A stretch of DNA of 64,000 nt from Anoplopoma fimbria (GCF_027596085.1 NC_072456.1:25402261-25466260), one strand, 5' to 3'. Counted from the stretch's first letter, positions 1 through 24,989 are shown. The notes: a model not told the origin generated them from the sequence alone. Translations and numbers: made by a program.

Positions 1-8
1 CTCTCTAG

Positions 9-89
9 GCGTGTGGTTCTGGGTCGCCCTGCCCCAGCGAGACAGCAGAGCCCAGCCCAGACCAGGACAGTCCAGAGGCTGGGAGCTAG
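9..89 (+). CDS. dab1: dab1 last coding exon (partial gene)
   Basis: An acceptor-like CTCTCTAG at positions 1-8 is followed by 26 codons and a TAG stop at 87-89. The frame is Ser/Pro/Glu-rich and ends in SPEAGS, which closely resembles the ISPQAGS end of mammalian DAB1. DAB1 is a cytoplasmic PTB-domain adaptor that docks on reelin receptors and is tyrosine-phosphorylated during neuronal migration. The PTB domain and tyrosine cluster lie outside the window. Only the C-terminal tail is seen, so the name rests on the last few residues plus synteny: DAB1 flanks FYB2 in human, and the orientation here is the expected one. A donor-like AGGGTAGGT follows the stop near 105, so the 3' UTR may be spliced. 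Confidence 0.6.
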   Translation, partial: ACGSGSPCPSETAEPSPDQDSPEAGS

Positions 90-354
90 ATAGCAGCAGG
101 GCAGGGTAGGTATCGACACCTCTCCTCCTCCCCCTACTAACTCCTCCTCCTGCACCTCCCTGACCTTATCTGTTCTTCTGGTTGACTGTTGTACCTCCCA
201 CTTTCATCAATCAGGCTGATCGCTCTCTCCGTGTGCTGCATCTTTTTTTCGTCTTTTCCTCTCCTTTGATTGATTTTTTTGAGGGGTGAAAGTAGGCCGG
301 TACAGTCCGGTATCAACAAAAGACTCAGTGCTGGTAAAACAGCTGCCTGTCAAA

Positions 355-863
355 ACCCACATTCAATGACCCATCGCAAAGTGTCTTAAAACCTGCATTC
401 ACTCTAATGACCACCAGGGGGCGACTCCTCTGGGTGTATAGAAGTCTATGAGAAAATGACTCTACTTCTCTCTTGATTTATTCCCTCAGTAAACATTGTA
501 AACATGAGTTTATGGTCTCAATCTCTAGTTTCAAGTCTTCTTCAATACAGCATGATGTTCATTTAGTAAATGATGCTCCATTTAGAGTCAAACAGACCAT
601 AAAGCAGGGGATGCTTTAGGGCGGGGCTACCTTGTTATTGACAGGTCTCTACCAGAGACGTATACAGCGTCTCTACTTAACTCCTCCTCAGTCCAAATAT
701 GGTAACTTCTGTTCATTGGTTGCTAAAAAAACAACATGGCGACGGGCGTAATCCAAGATGGTGACAGGTGAAATCGCCTAACTCAAGGCTTCATAACAGC
801 AGTCCACAAACCAGTGGGTGACGTCACCACGACTACGTCCACTTCTTATATACAGTCTATGTC
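355..863 (+). repeat. Dispersed ~500 bp repeat, copy A
   Basis: The segment runs from a part containing GGGGGCGACTCCTCTGG, through TTTAGTAAATGATGCTCCAT and AAAGCAGGGGATGCTTTAGG, to CTTATATACAGTCTATG. Near-identical copies occur at 24215-24737 (+), 33407-33690 (+, 5' truncated) and 58890-59290 (-). It has no ORF. It looks like a non-autonomous mobile sequence; I do not know its family name. Confidence 0.75.
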
Positions 864-1820
864 TTTCACCTAGGTTTTAGTTGTATTCAATCAGAAAAAA
901 TGGTTGAAAAATTTAATTGAACCTCAAGTCATACACCAACTGGAAAACAGTGTTGTTAAAGCAGTAAAATACAACATGATACATCTTCTTTACACCGTCA
1001 AAGATGTTTCTACATTACAACTTAAAAGTCATAAACACACCAAAGTTGGGAGAAAGGGTTTTATGTCTATCCTTGCTGCATTTCCAAAACTGTCAAGTAC
1101 ACCTGCTGCTGCCAAACTTCAGATTCTGCTGCAGCTGACAGTCTGATATCTGAAGTCAAGTCAGTGGCACAAAATAGTAAAATAAGTTGTGATGTTTTTT
1201 GACGTTCAGTTTTATTCCAACAGCACAGATAGAAGGTCAAACAAGCTGCGACTTCAACTGCTGTCAACGAATATTGATGAAATTTTCTTCAAACTTCAAA
1301 CCAAATAAGTTGGTATGAATTTGAAAGTTTCGTCCCCGTTCACAAACGTTTATGTGGCACTAAAACCCTTTAAATAAATAATTTTCTGTATGTGATGTCA
1401 AGTAACAGGCGTTAAAAACAATAACAATATGAAACGACTACTTTCACCCCTGGATTTCCTTATTTCTTCTCAAAGGAAGGCATGAGCTTGAGTTGTTTTT
1501 GGTTTGTCGTGTGTGACCGTGCATGTGTTGCGGGTGTTGTGTGTGTATGTGTGTTGTTTTTCTTGTGCTGTAGCTTCACCTGGAGTGTTTTAAGCATGTG
1601 GCATCATGTGTGTATTTTAAACGCCCATGGTCATCCTCATTGTGTCCCGTCTTTGTGACGCCTTTTTTTTTTTTTTTTTTTTTCCTGCTGTAAATCACGC
1701 CCCGTTCCCTGAATAGCACACATCACACTCGGGGAGCCAATAGCGTGTGACAGCCAATCAGCAAGCTGTGCACTTCAGTGAACAGGACGTCATCTGGGAT
1801 TTGCCGACGTGGTGTGTGTT

Positions 1821-1824
<4 letters not shown>

Positions 1825-1902
<78 letters not shown>
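1825..1902. repeat. (GT)n microsatellite
   Basis: About 78 bp of nearly perfect GT dinucleotide. The ORFs it creates on both strands (Cys-Val or Thr-His) are artefacts. Confidence 0.95.
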
Positions 1903-1906
<4 letters not shown>

Positions 1907-3403
1907 CAATATGCTGATCTTGGATGTTTAGCTCGATATAAGAAGATGATGTGTGCTGTCACTTTGTATGCATTATTTATGCGACATGAAGTAACATAAC
2001 TTTTAATAATACGTGGAGGGAGACAAGGAGCTGTTATGGAAACTCGGAACTGATGATGTGTGTGTTTTCACACTTTTTTTGCACACTTAATCCGACAGGA
2101 AAACTTTCACGCTGTTTGTGGAGGCTGGACTTTTATTTTAAAGACATGTCAGCATGCAGTTTGTTTACTCAAGGAGACAGATGGAAACACGGCAATGAGG
2201 AGAGTTGGGGTGCAACAAAAGCAAAAAAGGAGCTAATATAACTGTTTTTACAGCTTATACAGATTGCCGATCGTCGATTAGCCATATCGGCCGATACACA
2301 TCCTTTCTGTTTTGTTATGTTGCATCCGCTGGTGAACAAGGCTCCAAACTAACTTTTTTATTTTTCACCAACATCCTGAAAAATCATTCCAACCGCTTTG
2401 AAGTCAGTATAAACAGTTAAAAACTCAAAATGTTATACTTTAACTTTGTTATTGTCTTTCTATAGTGGTTATCTGCATAAAGACACACAATTAAATAATT
2501 GCAAAAACATCTTGTAATTAGTTTAGAATGATGTATTTATTATAATCTGCTTAGAGCAACAGGTCATAATTCCCTCTCTAATATCTTTATTAAAAGTTCT
2601 ATGAAAATATTTCCCTCCAACAACTGTTTCTCACCAAAAACTACATTTTACAATATGGCATGGAACACATCATGATTATGTTATAATGCATCCCTTCGCC
2701 CAAGACTCAGATTTCTACTGAGTAGAGCTTGAACGCATCATAATGCAACTGTATGGAACCTCCGTACATTAGCTGTTAGCTCCGGTGTTGCTAACGTTAC
2801 TATCTCTCCTGCTGATTTCAACATGAATTTGACTTAAAAGCATCAATATTGATCTCCTGATGACGTATTGTAAACTGTATTTCCCTCTATGATGACTACG
2901 CTCTAGAAGGCAGACATTTTGGTCCCTTCTTCCCCACCTGGCGTCCTCACAGCTCCTCCAGCGTGGCTCCTTAATGATGGCTGCTGGAGAGAAATGTAAT
3001 GGGTTTGTTTTCATCAGCTAATACCGGGGCGCCAAGATTAATGACCGCCCCGGCATAATTGGCATTAATTAAAAGACCCAAGAGTCCTTCCCCACTCCAG
3101 GAGAGGAGGAGGAGGAGGAGGAGGAGGAGGAGGGGTGTCTGCTGGCCTCCTTCCTCACAAGCAGACAGTCTGAAGGCCGCGGGGCAGCAGGTGGATGTGG
3201 GCCTGAAGTGGGAGGATGGAGTGTAGAGTCCTGAGTGCGGTGGGGGTGGTGGGGTGGGGGGGTTCTGGCTACAGACTGGATGTTATGGCCAGAAGCAGCG
3301 AGTTCTCCTCCTTCTGTGGTCGGTGGACTGCTTTGGTCCTGGTCCAATGAAGCTGCTCCCAGATGGTGTTTACTTGCTCAATCACATCGACTTCAGACAA
3401 CTC

Positions 3404-3405
<2 letters not shown>

Positions 3406-3481
<76 letters not shown>
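3406..3481. repeat. (CA)n microsatellite
   Basis: About 75 bp of uninterrupted CA repeat. Confidence 0.95.
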
Positions 3482-3482
<1 letters not shown>

Positions 3483-3820
3483 GTGCAGAAAGGGCCCAGT
3501 TATTCCCCAGTCGAGCACACCTGTGATCGATACTGTCGCCACCTGTGCTCATATCGGAGCCAAACATACATGAGAGAGCGTTTGCCGCCTGTCCCTCCCC
3601 CTCTCCTCCCCCGCCTCCCGCTGTGTGGCTCAGACGGACATGTGTTCAGGCTACTGGGAGTGTAAGTGTTTTTTTTTTTTTTTTTTTTTTTTTCTGGGGT
3701 GATCTCATCATGTCCAGCGAACGCTCCCGAGCCTCAGCCGTGAAATGGCCTGCTTCCACGGTTCACTGAGCAATCTCACATCCCCCCACCCACCCACCCA
3801 CCCACCACTCTGCCCAGGGC

Positions 3821-3822
<2 letters not shown>

Positions 3823-3887
<65 letters not shown>

Positions 3888-3888
3888 A
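3823..3888. repeat. (CA)n(TA)n microsatellite
   Basis: A CA array of about 57 bp ends in a short ATATAT tail. A CCCA tetranucleotide run precedes it (3784-3807). Confidence 0.95.
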
Positions 3889-4032
3889 ATGTCCACACGT
3901 GCCCCAGTCAGGACACATATTTCGGCCTTCAGGCGTGGTGCTACGGCGGCACATCGCTCATCCCTCCTCCCCTCCTCGCCTCGGCTTTACGGCGCTGAAG
4001 CTGGTTAGATGATGCAGGATGACACTGCCGGG

Positions 4033-4033
<1 letters not shown>

Positions 4034-4117
<84 letters not shown>
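4034..4117. repeat. (GT)n microsatellite
   Basis: About 84 bp of uninterrupted GT repeat. Confidence 0.95.
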
Positions 4118-4120
<3 letters not shown>

Positions 4121-4429
4121 GCTGTCACTGCTCGTCTCAGCCTCTTCGTCACCTCTCTCAGCGCTGATGGCAGCTCCTTTCTGCTGACTGTCTGTCCTCG
4201 GCGTTTCCACCCAAACTTTAAACCCTTTTCACTGCTCAGCTGACGGCCGATGCAGATTATGAAACAGGTGGTGAGACTTTTTGAACAAGAAGCAGCTTCT
4301 GTCCTCCCTTTTCCACCAGATATCTGTATTCTAGCTTTATTTGTGCAAATGTAAACACAGCATTGAATTGATTGTGTGTCTTTTGGAGACAGCCACCCAA
4401 TAGACAGCTATAGATATTATGAACTTAGC

Positions 4430-4740
4430 AACTTTAACAGCCATTATTATTTCATTATTGATAAATCTGCGGCTTTTCTCAGTTAATCAATGAATTGTTT
4501 TTTGTCCAAAAAGTGTCCGAAAATAGAGGAAAAATTGCCCACAAAGTGATTGAAATTTCTTGTTTTTTCCAACCAACAGAAGAAAACAAAAATACATTTA
4601 ATTAACTGTTATATATTTCATAAGCTGGAACCAGTTTGGTGTTTCATATTTAGAAAAAACAACAACAAAAAAATCTAAATGATTGGAATAAATTATTATT
4701 AAATTGAATTAATTTTCTGACGATGGACCAATCAATTAAT
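4430..4740. repeat. AT-rich dispersed repeat, copy 1
   Basis: It contains TTATTGATAAATCTG, a TTAATCAAT segment and GTCCGAAAATAGAGGAAAA in the same order as the copy at 4945-5340. It resembles a degenerate repeat that is abundant in percomorph genomes; the family name is unknown to me. Confidence 0.55.
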
Positions 4741-4944
4741 CAACAGACCCTCGCCTGCCCCTCTGAACTCACATTCAGGAAGTGTAGTCGAACCACTCAG
4801 GATGATCTTTAGGTTTTCTGCTCTGGATTCTTGATTTATTTGTGCAAATTCAATAACAGAATTGATTTTATCCTTTATCTTTTGGCCACAACCAACCAAA
4901 ACACAGATATAGATGTGTTGACATTAACTTTAACGATGCTGCAA

Positions 4945-5109
4945 CCAGCCATATTTAGTCATTATTGATAAATCTGACACTTATTTCCTCGTTTAATCAA
5001 TTAATTGTTTTGTCAATAAAATGTCGGAAAATAGTTGAAAAGTAACCATAAAGGGACATATTATCTTAAACAATTGTAAAATATGTTATAATCTCAATGT
5101 GAGATATAT

Positions 5110-5159
<50 letters not shown>

Positions 5160-5340
5160 AAGATTTGTGAACGACTGACCGTCCAAAAAACAAAGATATT
5201 AATTTACTATCCTACATTTGAGAAGATGGAACCATTTTGGTGAAAACGTGACAAACGATTATCAATATGTTTAAAAAATAAATAAATAATTATGAATCAA
5301 TACATTTCTGATCAATTAATCCACTTTTCACCTGTTTATC
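4945..5340. repeat. AT-rich dispersed repeat, copy 2
   Basis: It is related to 4430-4740, sharing TTATTGATAAATCTG, TTTAATCAATTAATTGTTTT and GTCGGAAAATAGTTGAAAA, and is interrupted by a (TA)n run at 5103-5154. Confidence 0.55.
5103..5154. repeat. (TA)n microsatellite
   Basis: About 50 bp of AT dinucleotide inside a dispersed repeat. Confidence 0.9.
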
Positions 5341-6171
5341 TTGACTCTAGATTCAGGAAATTGAGTCAAACAATTCAGGATAATCTTTCTAATCTAAGTT
5401 TTTAGCTTAAGTTCTCACATAGACGTTATTTCATGTTGCGTAACTGAACTGGAGGACAGAAACTGTTGCATCTTATGACAATTGCAAAACCATGACATCA
5501 TTTGTTTTCCTCTTGAAGAGAATGTAACACCTTCACACATCGCTCACCTGACTCTGTGATCGTCGGGTACCGTTTCTGTCCTCGGCTACTGGTAGAGAGA
5601 GAAAACCTCCCAGTCTAAAAAAGGCCTCCAATCAGGCTGTCTGCGTGGCAGATTGAGAGGCTGGCTGTAATTATGTGTACAATAATAACGGGGCCAAACT
5701 GTGAGTGACTGCAGGGGCCGCTCCATCACCTGTCCACTGAAAAACACAAGACCTGATGACGCACGACTGGTCTTTAAAGGCGTTTTTTTACCTCTGATTC
5801 ATACTGGTCCTGGTGGGAGCACTGGAGTGGGAGGGGATATGTAGGAAACACACACATATAAGAAAAGGATTTTAGGTGTGAGAGAGGGGTGAGTTAGTCA
5901 GAGAGAGGAGAGAGAAATATGACTGGACGTCTCATCTAGAGCGGTGCACTACTGCCACCTGGTGGTGAGTTCAGGTACATCAGGTTTTTGCAGATTCCAT
6001 CAGACTTGTCGGGGCTTGTAGGTGAAAAAACCTGCAGTTCAGCCGTTTGAGAGAATGAATCAGAAGCAGGAACTCCGGGTCCTCCCTGAATGATTATGTA
6101 ACATTTAAACAAATCAAACCGTGTTTTTATGAAAGCTGATTTGTGTTTTTTGTCATCTCTCTCGTGCACAG

Positions 6172-6219
6172 AAGAGGAAGGACCCTCTCTACGCCCAGAT
6201 CAACAAAGGGAAGAAATAA
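6172..6219 (+). CDS. Short terminal coding exon, possibly an alternative dab1 C-terminus
   Basis: A pyrimidine tract and CGTGCACAG acceptor at 6157-6171 precede a 15-codon frame reading KRKDPLYAQINKGKK, then TAA. Codon choice is typical of a real fish exon, and a tyrosine sits in a DPLYAQI context. The following sequence looks like a 3' UTR ending at an AATAAA. It could be an alternative last exon of dab1, whose main stop lies 6 kb upstream, or part of a spliced dab1 3' UTR that is open by chance. I do not recognise the peptide. Confidence 0.45.
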   Translation, partial: KRKDPLYAQINKGKK

Positions 6220-6282
6220 AGAGACACACAGGAAGACCAGACCAGACCAGACCAGCACCGAGAGACCAGGAGGAGAACCCTC

Positions 6283-6335
<53 letters not shown>

Positions 6336-6699
6336 ACATCTCCCTGCCTGGCCAAACCCTTCTTCTTCTCCTCTGCCGGCTAACAACCTCCCAGGAGGAG
6401 CCTTCTCCTCCTCCTCCTCCTCCTCCTCCTCCTCCTCCTGAGAGGAGAGAGTCCATTCTCTCCAGGCAGGAGGGATATCAATCACCTGAGACGGATCCAG
6501 TTCTCCCTCCACGGCGCTGTCTCCTTCCTCCTCCTCCTCCTCCTTGCCTCACACCCAGCCTTACGGACATAACCTTGCTCCCTCCTTCCTCACCCTTCTC
6601 ACTCCCTCTTTTCCTCTTTGCTCTCCCGCTCCTCCCTCTGCCTCCGGTGTCTGGGCCGCCATGGAGCGACTGAATCGAGCAGTGCCTCCCCGTCTCTGA

Positions 6700-6734
<35 letters not shown>

Positions 6735-6894
6735 CACAGGACCAGGACCTGTAGCGATGGAGGTCCCCCGTAGGAGGAGCTGGACTCTTTTAAAGGAGCC
6801 AATCAGGGACAGCCTGGTACTGGGATTCTTGTCTCCCACAAAATGTCTTGTGAGTGTCTGCTGGATCGCTATGCAGAATCAGACTCTCTGGGAG

Positions 6895-6977
<83 letters not shown>

Positions 6978-8175
6978 CACCCTCTCTCTCTTTAAACACG
7001 CATACACGCAGTGATTTGCCAAAACCGTCTCTGGTCGCGGACAGACGGACGGACTCACACGGAGGCCAGAGGAACGTTTTTCAGGAGGAAACGGGACCCT
7101 GAGAGGGAGTCGCGTTTGCAAGTCGAGAAACAGATTCCGTGATCGAAACTGTTCATTCTCTATAGCTTTTGTACAATACCGATTAAAAAAAAAAAAAAAA
7201 AAACAACAAAAAAAACCAGAAGAAAGAAGAAATTGAAAAAAATTGAATTTTTATTTTATAAGTCAATCCAAGCCGCTGGGGTCAGCTCTATAGGAGATAT
7301 AGAGTCAACAAGGCTTTAAGGCATCTGATCGTTGGTTTGCCAAACTCATTTTGTAAATAACAACAACAAGCATTCTGTCCGACGGACTCCTGCGCCATAA
7401 AATAGGAAAGCTTCAGTTATGCAAACTCTTGACGTTAACCCAAGCAATACCAACATGTGTTGTTTTTCTTTTGTTCCTTCGTTTTTCGTTGCCACCAATG
7501 ATTTTGATCTTCGTGCATGGATGTTGTCGTCTTAACCTCTCTTACTAACCCTGATTCCAGCTGCACAATCTATTATTAAGCCCCGCCCCCTTACATGATT
7601 ATGTCCCGAAACAGATTCTTACGTTACCTGAAAAGCCTCACACAGCTCGTGTTTCTGCACCACAAACTTACAAGTCTTGCAGTCTCACTCCTGTCCCCCA
7701 TGAGTAGTCTTTAAGCCCCGCCCATCCGTCTGTCTGTTGGTCAGGTGCCAAACTGCTGCTATCTGCAGCAATCCTCTGCTACAACTACATCAACTGTGAT
7801 GCCCGTGGCTCCCTATTTTATGGCCAGAGTCCTCCATGTCATCTTGACAACTCTTCTGTTTTTTTAATTTTAATTTTCTGTTTGTTCGACTATGATGTTG
7901 ATTAACTTTAAAAATCTGACGACTAGAAGACGAAGAGCGAAGAAGTTGAATTTAAAAACGGGGGGTTCACGTCGCTGTTTGAGTACATAACATAACATTT
8001 CTAGACCTATTTTAACTTTACCTCAGCTAACAGTTTCTTAATGTAAATTGACACATTATTTTTATCTTTATGAATATGACAGTGGGGTTTTTAGATGATT
8101 TTTCGGTTCTCTCTTGATTTTACGTATTCCACCATGTATTACTGTTACAAATAAACACATCCCAAATGACTCATG
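6220..8175 (+). other. Probable 3' UTR with polyadenylation signal
   Basis: The region lacks coding exons and ends at AATAAA (8150-8155), the first clear signal downstream of the terminal exon. It carries (GT)n at 6288-6334, CTC runs at 6404-6439, and (CA)n at 6703-6731 and 6897-6975. Confidence 0.5.
6897..6975. repeat. (CA)n microsatellite
   Basis: About 79 bp of uninterrupted CA repeat in the presumed dab1 3' UTR. A shorter CA array lies at 6703-6731. Confidence 0.95.
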
Positions 8176-8195
8176 TGTCTGTTAATGTTGTCATC

Positions 8196-8248
<53 letters not shown>

Positions 8249-9419
8249 GCGTGTGAAGGTGTGTCTAATGGTGTTTTCCTGGCAGAGGTTGATTTTATAT
8301 TATTCATCAGAAACTCAACCAACCGATTTTTTTAAAGGGTAAGTTCACACAAAAAACAAGTTTTCTCATATCTGGCCAAAGGTTTTGGTTTTTTTAATTT
8401 TTTCAGTTTATTTTACTTTAACTAGGCCCAAAACCCATAACAGGGTTACTAACTGGTTAGTTTCTAACAAAAAAAAGAGGCATTTTACTTTTATGCAGAC
8501 TGAATGAGATTCGGTGCTGCATTTCGAAGCGTTAAATCCAACCAAATGTAATGCTTTGTGTTGCAAATTACTTTTATTTAGTTTTCTGTTGGCTTTGCTG
8601 AAGTTTATTTACACATTTTAATGTATTTTGTTGAGGTAAGTTCTTTCTAAATAGTTTGATCGATGGCCTCTGTAAAGGCCGATCAAAGGAGACGATGATA
8701 TGATATTAATGTGGCATCGATTCTGAATTGAAGCGTTTTCAATACTTATTTGTCTGCTTTATGGCCTGCTGTGCATCCTGTCTGAACAGCGCAATTGTTT
8801 AACTTTCAACGTTTGTTTAAATAACTGATAGACCAACATGAGTAACGTGTGAGGATGTTGTCGGTGGTTACCAGCTTAACCACATTAAGTGGGGGATCTG
8901 AGAGTCCTTCAAGAAACTTTGAGTCAAACGCTTCATTTCCTGCATTCTGGTGAATTTTTTTGCACCAATTTGTCCCTTTTTCTGCATCAGTTTGTTGTCA
9001 GGGTACTTCCTGCTTCATCAATAGTTGCTTCATCTTCTTGCAACAGTTGCTTCTGAGGTTGCACACTCCCATTACCTACTTTACAGGAAGCAAAGTTGCA
9101 TTTATGAGTCGTGTTCTAGCAGTTTGTCAAAATAAAGGTCCTGTTCTTCTTGATTTTTTTAATAAACAGCAGCAGAGCGAAGGAGAGCTGGTTTTGTCAG
9201 AACTCTCAGGCGAAAAAATGTTAATCATGCCAGAGAGTTTCACTACTTCCTTTTCTCTTTCAGAAACTCCTCCTCCTCATTATCATTTTTCACCCTTTGC
9301 ACAAACACATTTATCTCCGTAACATCGTCTGCAAAGCTTAAAAAAACACATGCACCTTCAGCATTTTATACAAGATTAGGATACAAAATAGTATTCATGT
9401 GTCGTGTTGAGTGTTAATG

Positions 9420-9466
<47 letters not shown>

Positions 9467-10640
9467 ACATGGTAAATAGCAACCACGTTTTATGTTTGTT
9501 TTGCCCATACAAAGACTGAAAAAAAGTCCTTACAACTCCTTATATATATATAAATGTGTCATGTTTTTCTGTTTATATATATATATGTAAAAAACAAACA
9601 AAAAGGGTAAGAGGAGAAAGAGAAATACCCAAGAGTTCCCTGTGATACCTTTATGTCGGGCCAGTTATCTGATATATTAGGAGATACTCATCTGTGAGGT
9701 TTTTGCCTTCACACATATTTTGTGTAGCTGAATGTAAACTTCACAGCATTGATAAATTACATTTGACAGCAGTGTTTCGTTCCAAAGACACAACCCGTCC
9801 CAGTTCATGGATAATCCGTTAGAAATGTGACATTTCTAACGTTGTTTTAAACTTCATGTTGTTGGTTTTTAAGTCTGTTTTTGTGCTTTAATGTGACATT
9901 AATTAGATATTTTAAACCTCAAATAGACTATACATGTAAATTAAAGGTTAAATAAACTGTGAACAATCTGCAAAAGTGGATCCAACAAAGGGTAAGTCTT
10001 TCTAAAATGTGAACTGACCCTTTAAGTTTCATCTCATGTTTTAATGGTTGTTACTTTACCAATATGTATCTACTTAGACGTGACCAAGGTGCTTCATGTT
10101 AAATAATCAGGAGGCCTGATGTTTGCTCTATAAGCTCCAGACACAGCGGTCTGTGTATCTCCTTTAAACCGGTGTCTTGAAGGCCGTGTGTGTCTGTAAC
10201 TGTCTCCATGTCCATATTACAAATGCCTTTCTTAAATACTTTTGTATTCTTTGTAACCAACCTGGAATGTTGACCGCTCTCCTTTTGTTTCCTTTTTCCT
10301 TCTTTGTTTACCTCCAACATTCACACAAACACACCCTGCATCTAATGATATATTACATTTACACACACACATGTATTTTAATTTAAATATTAACCACAGT
10401 AAAGATCCAACAGTTTTATAATTAAAAGGTTTCATGACAGTGACTCACATTTTGCGGGATCAAGCTGAACCACATTCCTGAAGGATGAAAAAAAGAAATC
10501 TGTTGAGAGTCTGTTTGTTGCGTTAAAGGCTCAACCCGTTTGACGAGACTGTTTTTTTTCTGTGTGTCAGTATTCCTACTCGACCTCATTCCTCAAACGA
10601 TCTCCTGTGCGCGTGGACTCCAGTTGTCTCGAGCAGCTCT
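8176..10640. other. Intergenic stretch between dab1 and fyb2
   Basis: No coding exon recognised. It includes (GT)n arrays at 8200-8255 and 9422-9464 and AT-rich unique sequence. No complement C8 exon was seen. Confidence 0.5.
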
Positions 10641-10650
10641 GTTTGGTCGC

Positions 10651-10656
10651 TATAAA
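10651..10656 (+). promoter_or_regulatory. TATA-like box upstream of the fyb2 start
   Basis: TATAAA lies 95-100 bp upstream of the proposed ATG at 10751, in the context TCGCTATAAAGC. Initiation about 30 bp downstream would give a leader of roughly 70 nt. Position is the only support. Confidence 0.35.
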
Positions 10657-10750
10657 GCTTTTTAATACAGGTGTGTTTTTAAAAGGAAGACGTGATGAGA
10701 AGCAACTAAAGGAGACTTCTTTCTCGTTTCGGTGGATATTTAAACACGCG

Positions 10751-22663
<11,913 letters not shown>

Positions 22664-24031
22664 TTATCCTGAAACAAAGTAAGATTAAACTCTCTGTACT
22701 GCGTCACCAAGGTTTTAATAGTTATAATTCTTAATAAGCTCATGTTTTAATTTAGTTTTTACTTTCTGATTCTAGTTTAGTTTTAGTTAGTTTTCAGAGT
22801 GTGTTTGCTGGTTTTATTGTAGTTTTAGTTTTTTAGAAAGTTTTGTTTTTTTAATATTTAGTTTATGTTTATTTTTGTTAGAAAATGGTATAAAGTTTTA
22901 TACTAAATACATTGTTTGGAGAATAGTGTAGAAATGACCATAATGTTTAATTTTTGCATTACTTTAGACAATTGCTGCATATTCTTTTTAGTTTCTGTGG
23001 TTCAATGTCAAGAGAGATGATTGTAAATTCATGCAGTCTTCTTTTTTCTGTAATATGTTATAGCTAAAACTAGAGCTGAAATTAATTTATGTTTTTATCT
23101 ATTCATTTAATTTAGTTTAATTTAATTGCATTTATTTACTTTTAATTAATTTATTTATTTTTTGCTTTAATTTACTTTACTTTATTTTACTTTAAACCAG
23201 GCAATATAGTTTTAGTTTAGTTTATCATAAAGGATATCGTCTTTATTATTAAAACACAATTTTGTTCAATGCAAAAGCAGCGCGCAAAATGCTTAATTCT
23301 CATTGAAAACAATTTACAAAACAACATACTGACATGATGTTTTCTTCTGTTTGTAACAGCCGGACAAAAGCCACCAGGCAGAGGAGACAGGATTTGTCTT
23401 TGTTGTTGTTCTTCACACTGTGACCCGTCTCAGTCACCTAAATACTGTGACAGTCACTTCACCTTCTTCACTATGACCTTATTTACCTGGTGACTGGGTT
23501 TGTGGATCAGTAAGACGATGAAGAGGAGGAGCAAGATGACCGTCTCAGACATTTGAACTCTTTTTTTTTTTCTGAAGCACTTGTTGAGAAACCAGAGAAG
23601 GACATTTTTCCTGGTGGCTCTGAGTGACTTTGAACCGTGGACCAAGGTGAACTGCTGATCCAAGGAAAGGACTTACAAACCGTTGCAGACTCAGACATGT
23701 TCACACTTCATGTGAAAGTACCAGACATATATTTAAAGTGGTGGAAATAAGGGGAGAACAATGGAAAATGTGGATTTTTTCGTCAGACCAGGGGATTTTT
23801 CAGGTTTGAGCACCATCCTGAGAAAATACGCAGCCAAAACACAACACAGGGAGACTTGTTTACTTATCATTTTCATCCATGTTTTCCTCGTTATTAATGT
23901 TTTTCTTTTCTGCCAGGTTGTTCTTAATGATCCTCAGTTTGTGTCCTATACACTTGTTACCAGATTACAGTGTTGGTAGCAAAGGAGTAAATAGCAATAT
24001 AGCTGATAAACTTACAAATGAACAAAGACTT

Positions 24032-24989
24032 AAAGGGGCAGTGTGTAGGATTTAGTGACATCTAGTGGTGAGGTTGTAGATTGCAACCAACAGAAAACCC
24101 CCCTCCCTTCTCATTACATTACATTACATTACAGTCATTTAGCAGACGCTCAAGTATGTTGGAGAACTACTGTGACGTTTAGGTAACCAGGCGGTAACCT
24201 GCATTTCTGAAAAGTGAAGCCAATGCTGAAGTGTCTTAAACTTGCATTCTCTCTAGTGTCCAGCAGGGGGCGACTCCTCTGGTTGTATAGAAGTCTATGA
24301 GAAAATGACTCTACTTCTCTCTTGATTTATTCCCTCAGTAAACATTGTAAACATGAGTTTATGGTCTCAATCTCTAGTTTCAAGTCTTCTTCAATACAGC
24401 ATGATGTTCATTTAGTAAATGATGCTCCATTTAGAGTCAAACAGACCATAAAGCAGGGTATGCTTTAGGGGCGGGGCTACACAGTGATTGACAGGCCGTT
24501 AGCATGGCGTTGTCCAGTCCGGGAGTTGTCCGTGTTATCATCATAGAACTTTCATGCCTTCACAGTTTGTTTTAAATTCATTAAAGTTAATTGTTCTCCT
24601 AGCTCCACCCTCTCGTGTTACTTCTGGTTGCAAGAAACCAAGATGGCGACGGTCAAAATGCCAAACTTGAGGCTTCAAAAAGGCAATCAACAGACCAATG
24701 GGGAAGTCCCAGTGACTACTTCTTATATACAAAACTTGAATGTCTTTCTCTAGAGCCGTTGTTTAGTTTGTCCGTTCTGGGCTTCTGTAGAAACATGGCG
24801 GTTCAACATGGCGGACTCACTGAAGAGAATCTGCTCCCTATTTAGATATAAAGGGCTCATTCTAAGATCACAAAAATAAAACAATTCTTAGTTTCAGGTG
24901 ATTATAAACTCATGAAAACATTGTTATGAATATTATATTCAATCTCTGCTAATAGATCCCTCGAAATCCTACACACTGGCCCTTTAATA
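24032..24989. mobile_element. MITE-like element with inner insertions
   Basis: The left end TTAAAGGGGCAGTGTGTAGG and the right end CCTACACACTGGCCCTTTAA are inverted repeats. The interior holds a (TTACA)n SINE-tail fragment (24114-24150) and copy B of the 500 bp repeat (24215-24737), so younger elements landed in an older one. No ORF. Confidence 0.7.
24215..24737 (+). repeat. Dispersed ~500 bp repeat, copy B
   Basis: Matches copy A (355-863) over most of its length, including GTTTATGGTCTCAATCTCTA and AAATGATGCTCCATTTAGAG. Confidence 0.75.

Larger units (their letters stand above)
90..6171. other. dab1 3' region or intron, repeat-rich, no exon recognised
   Basis: No convincing coding exon was found between the putative dab1 stop and the exon at 6172. 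The stretch holds a dispersed repeat (355-863), several (CA)n/(GT)n arrays, a GGA run (3102-3135), poly(T) runs (1661-1683 and 3669-3693) and two related AT-rich dispersed repeats (4430-4740 and 4945-5340). If the donor near 105 is used, this is an intron. Confidence 0.5.

Noticed and set aside
6143..6673. 176-codon plus-strand ORF in the putative dab1 3' UTR
   Set aside because: Driven by a GT array and CTC runs. It is out of frame with the plausible terminal exon at 6172.
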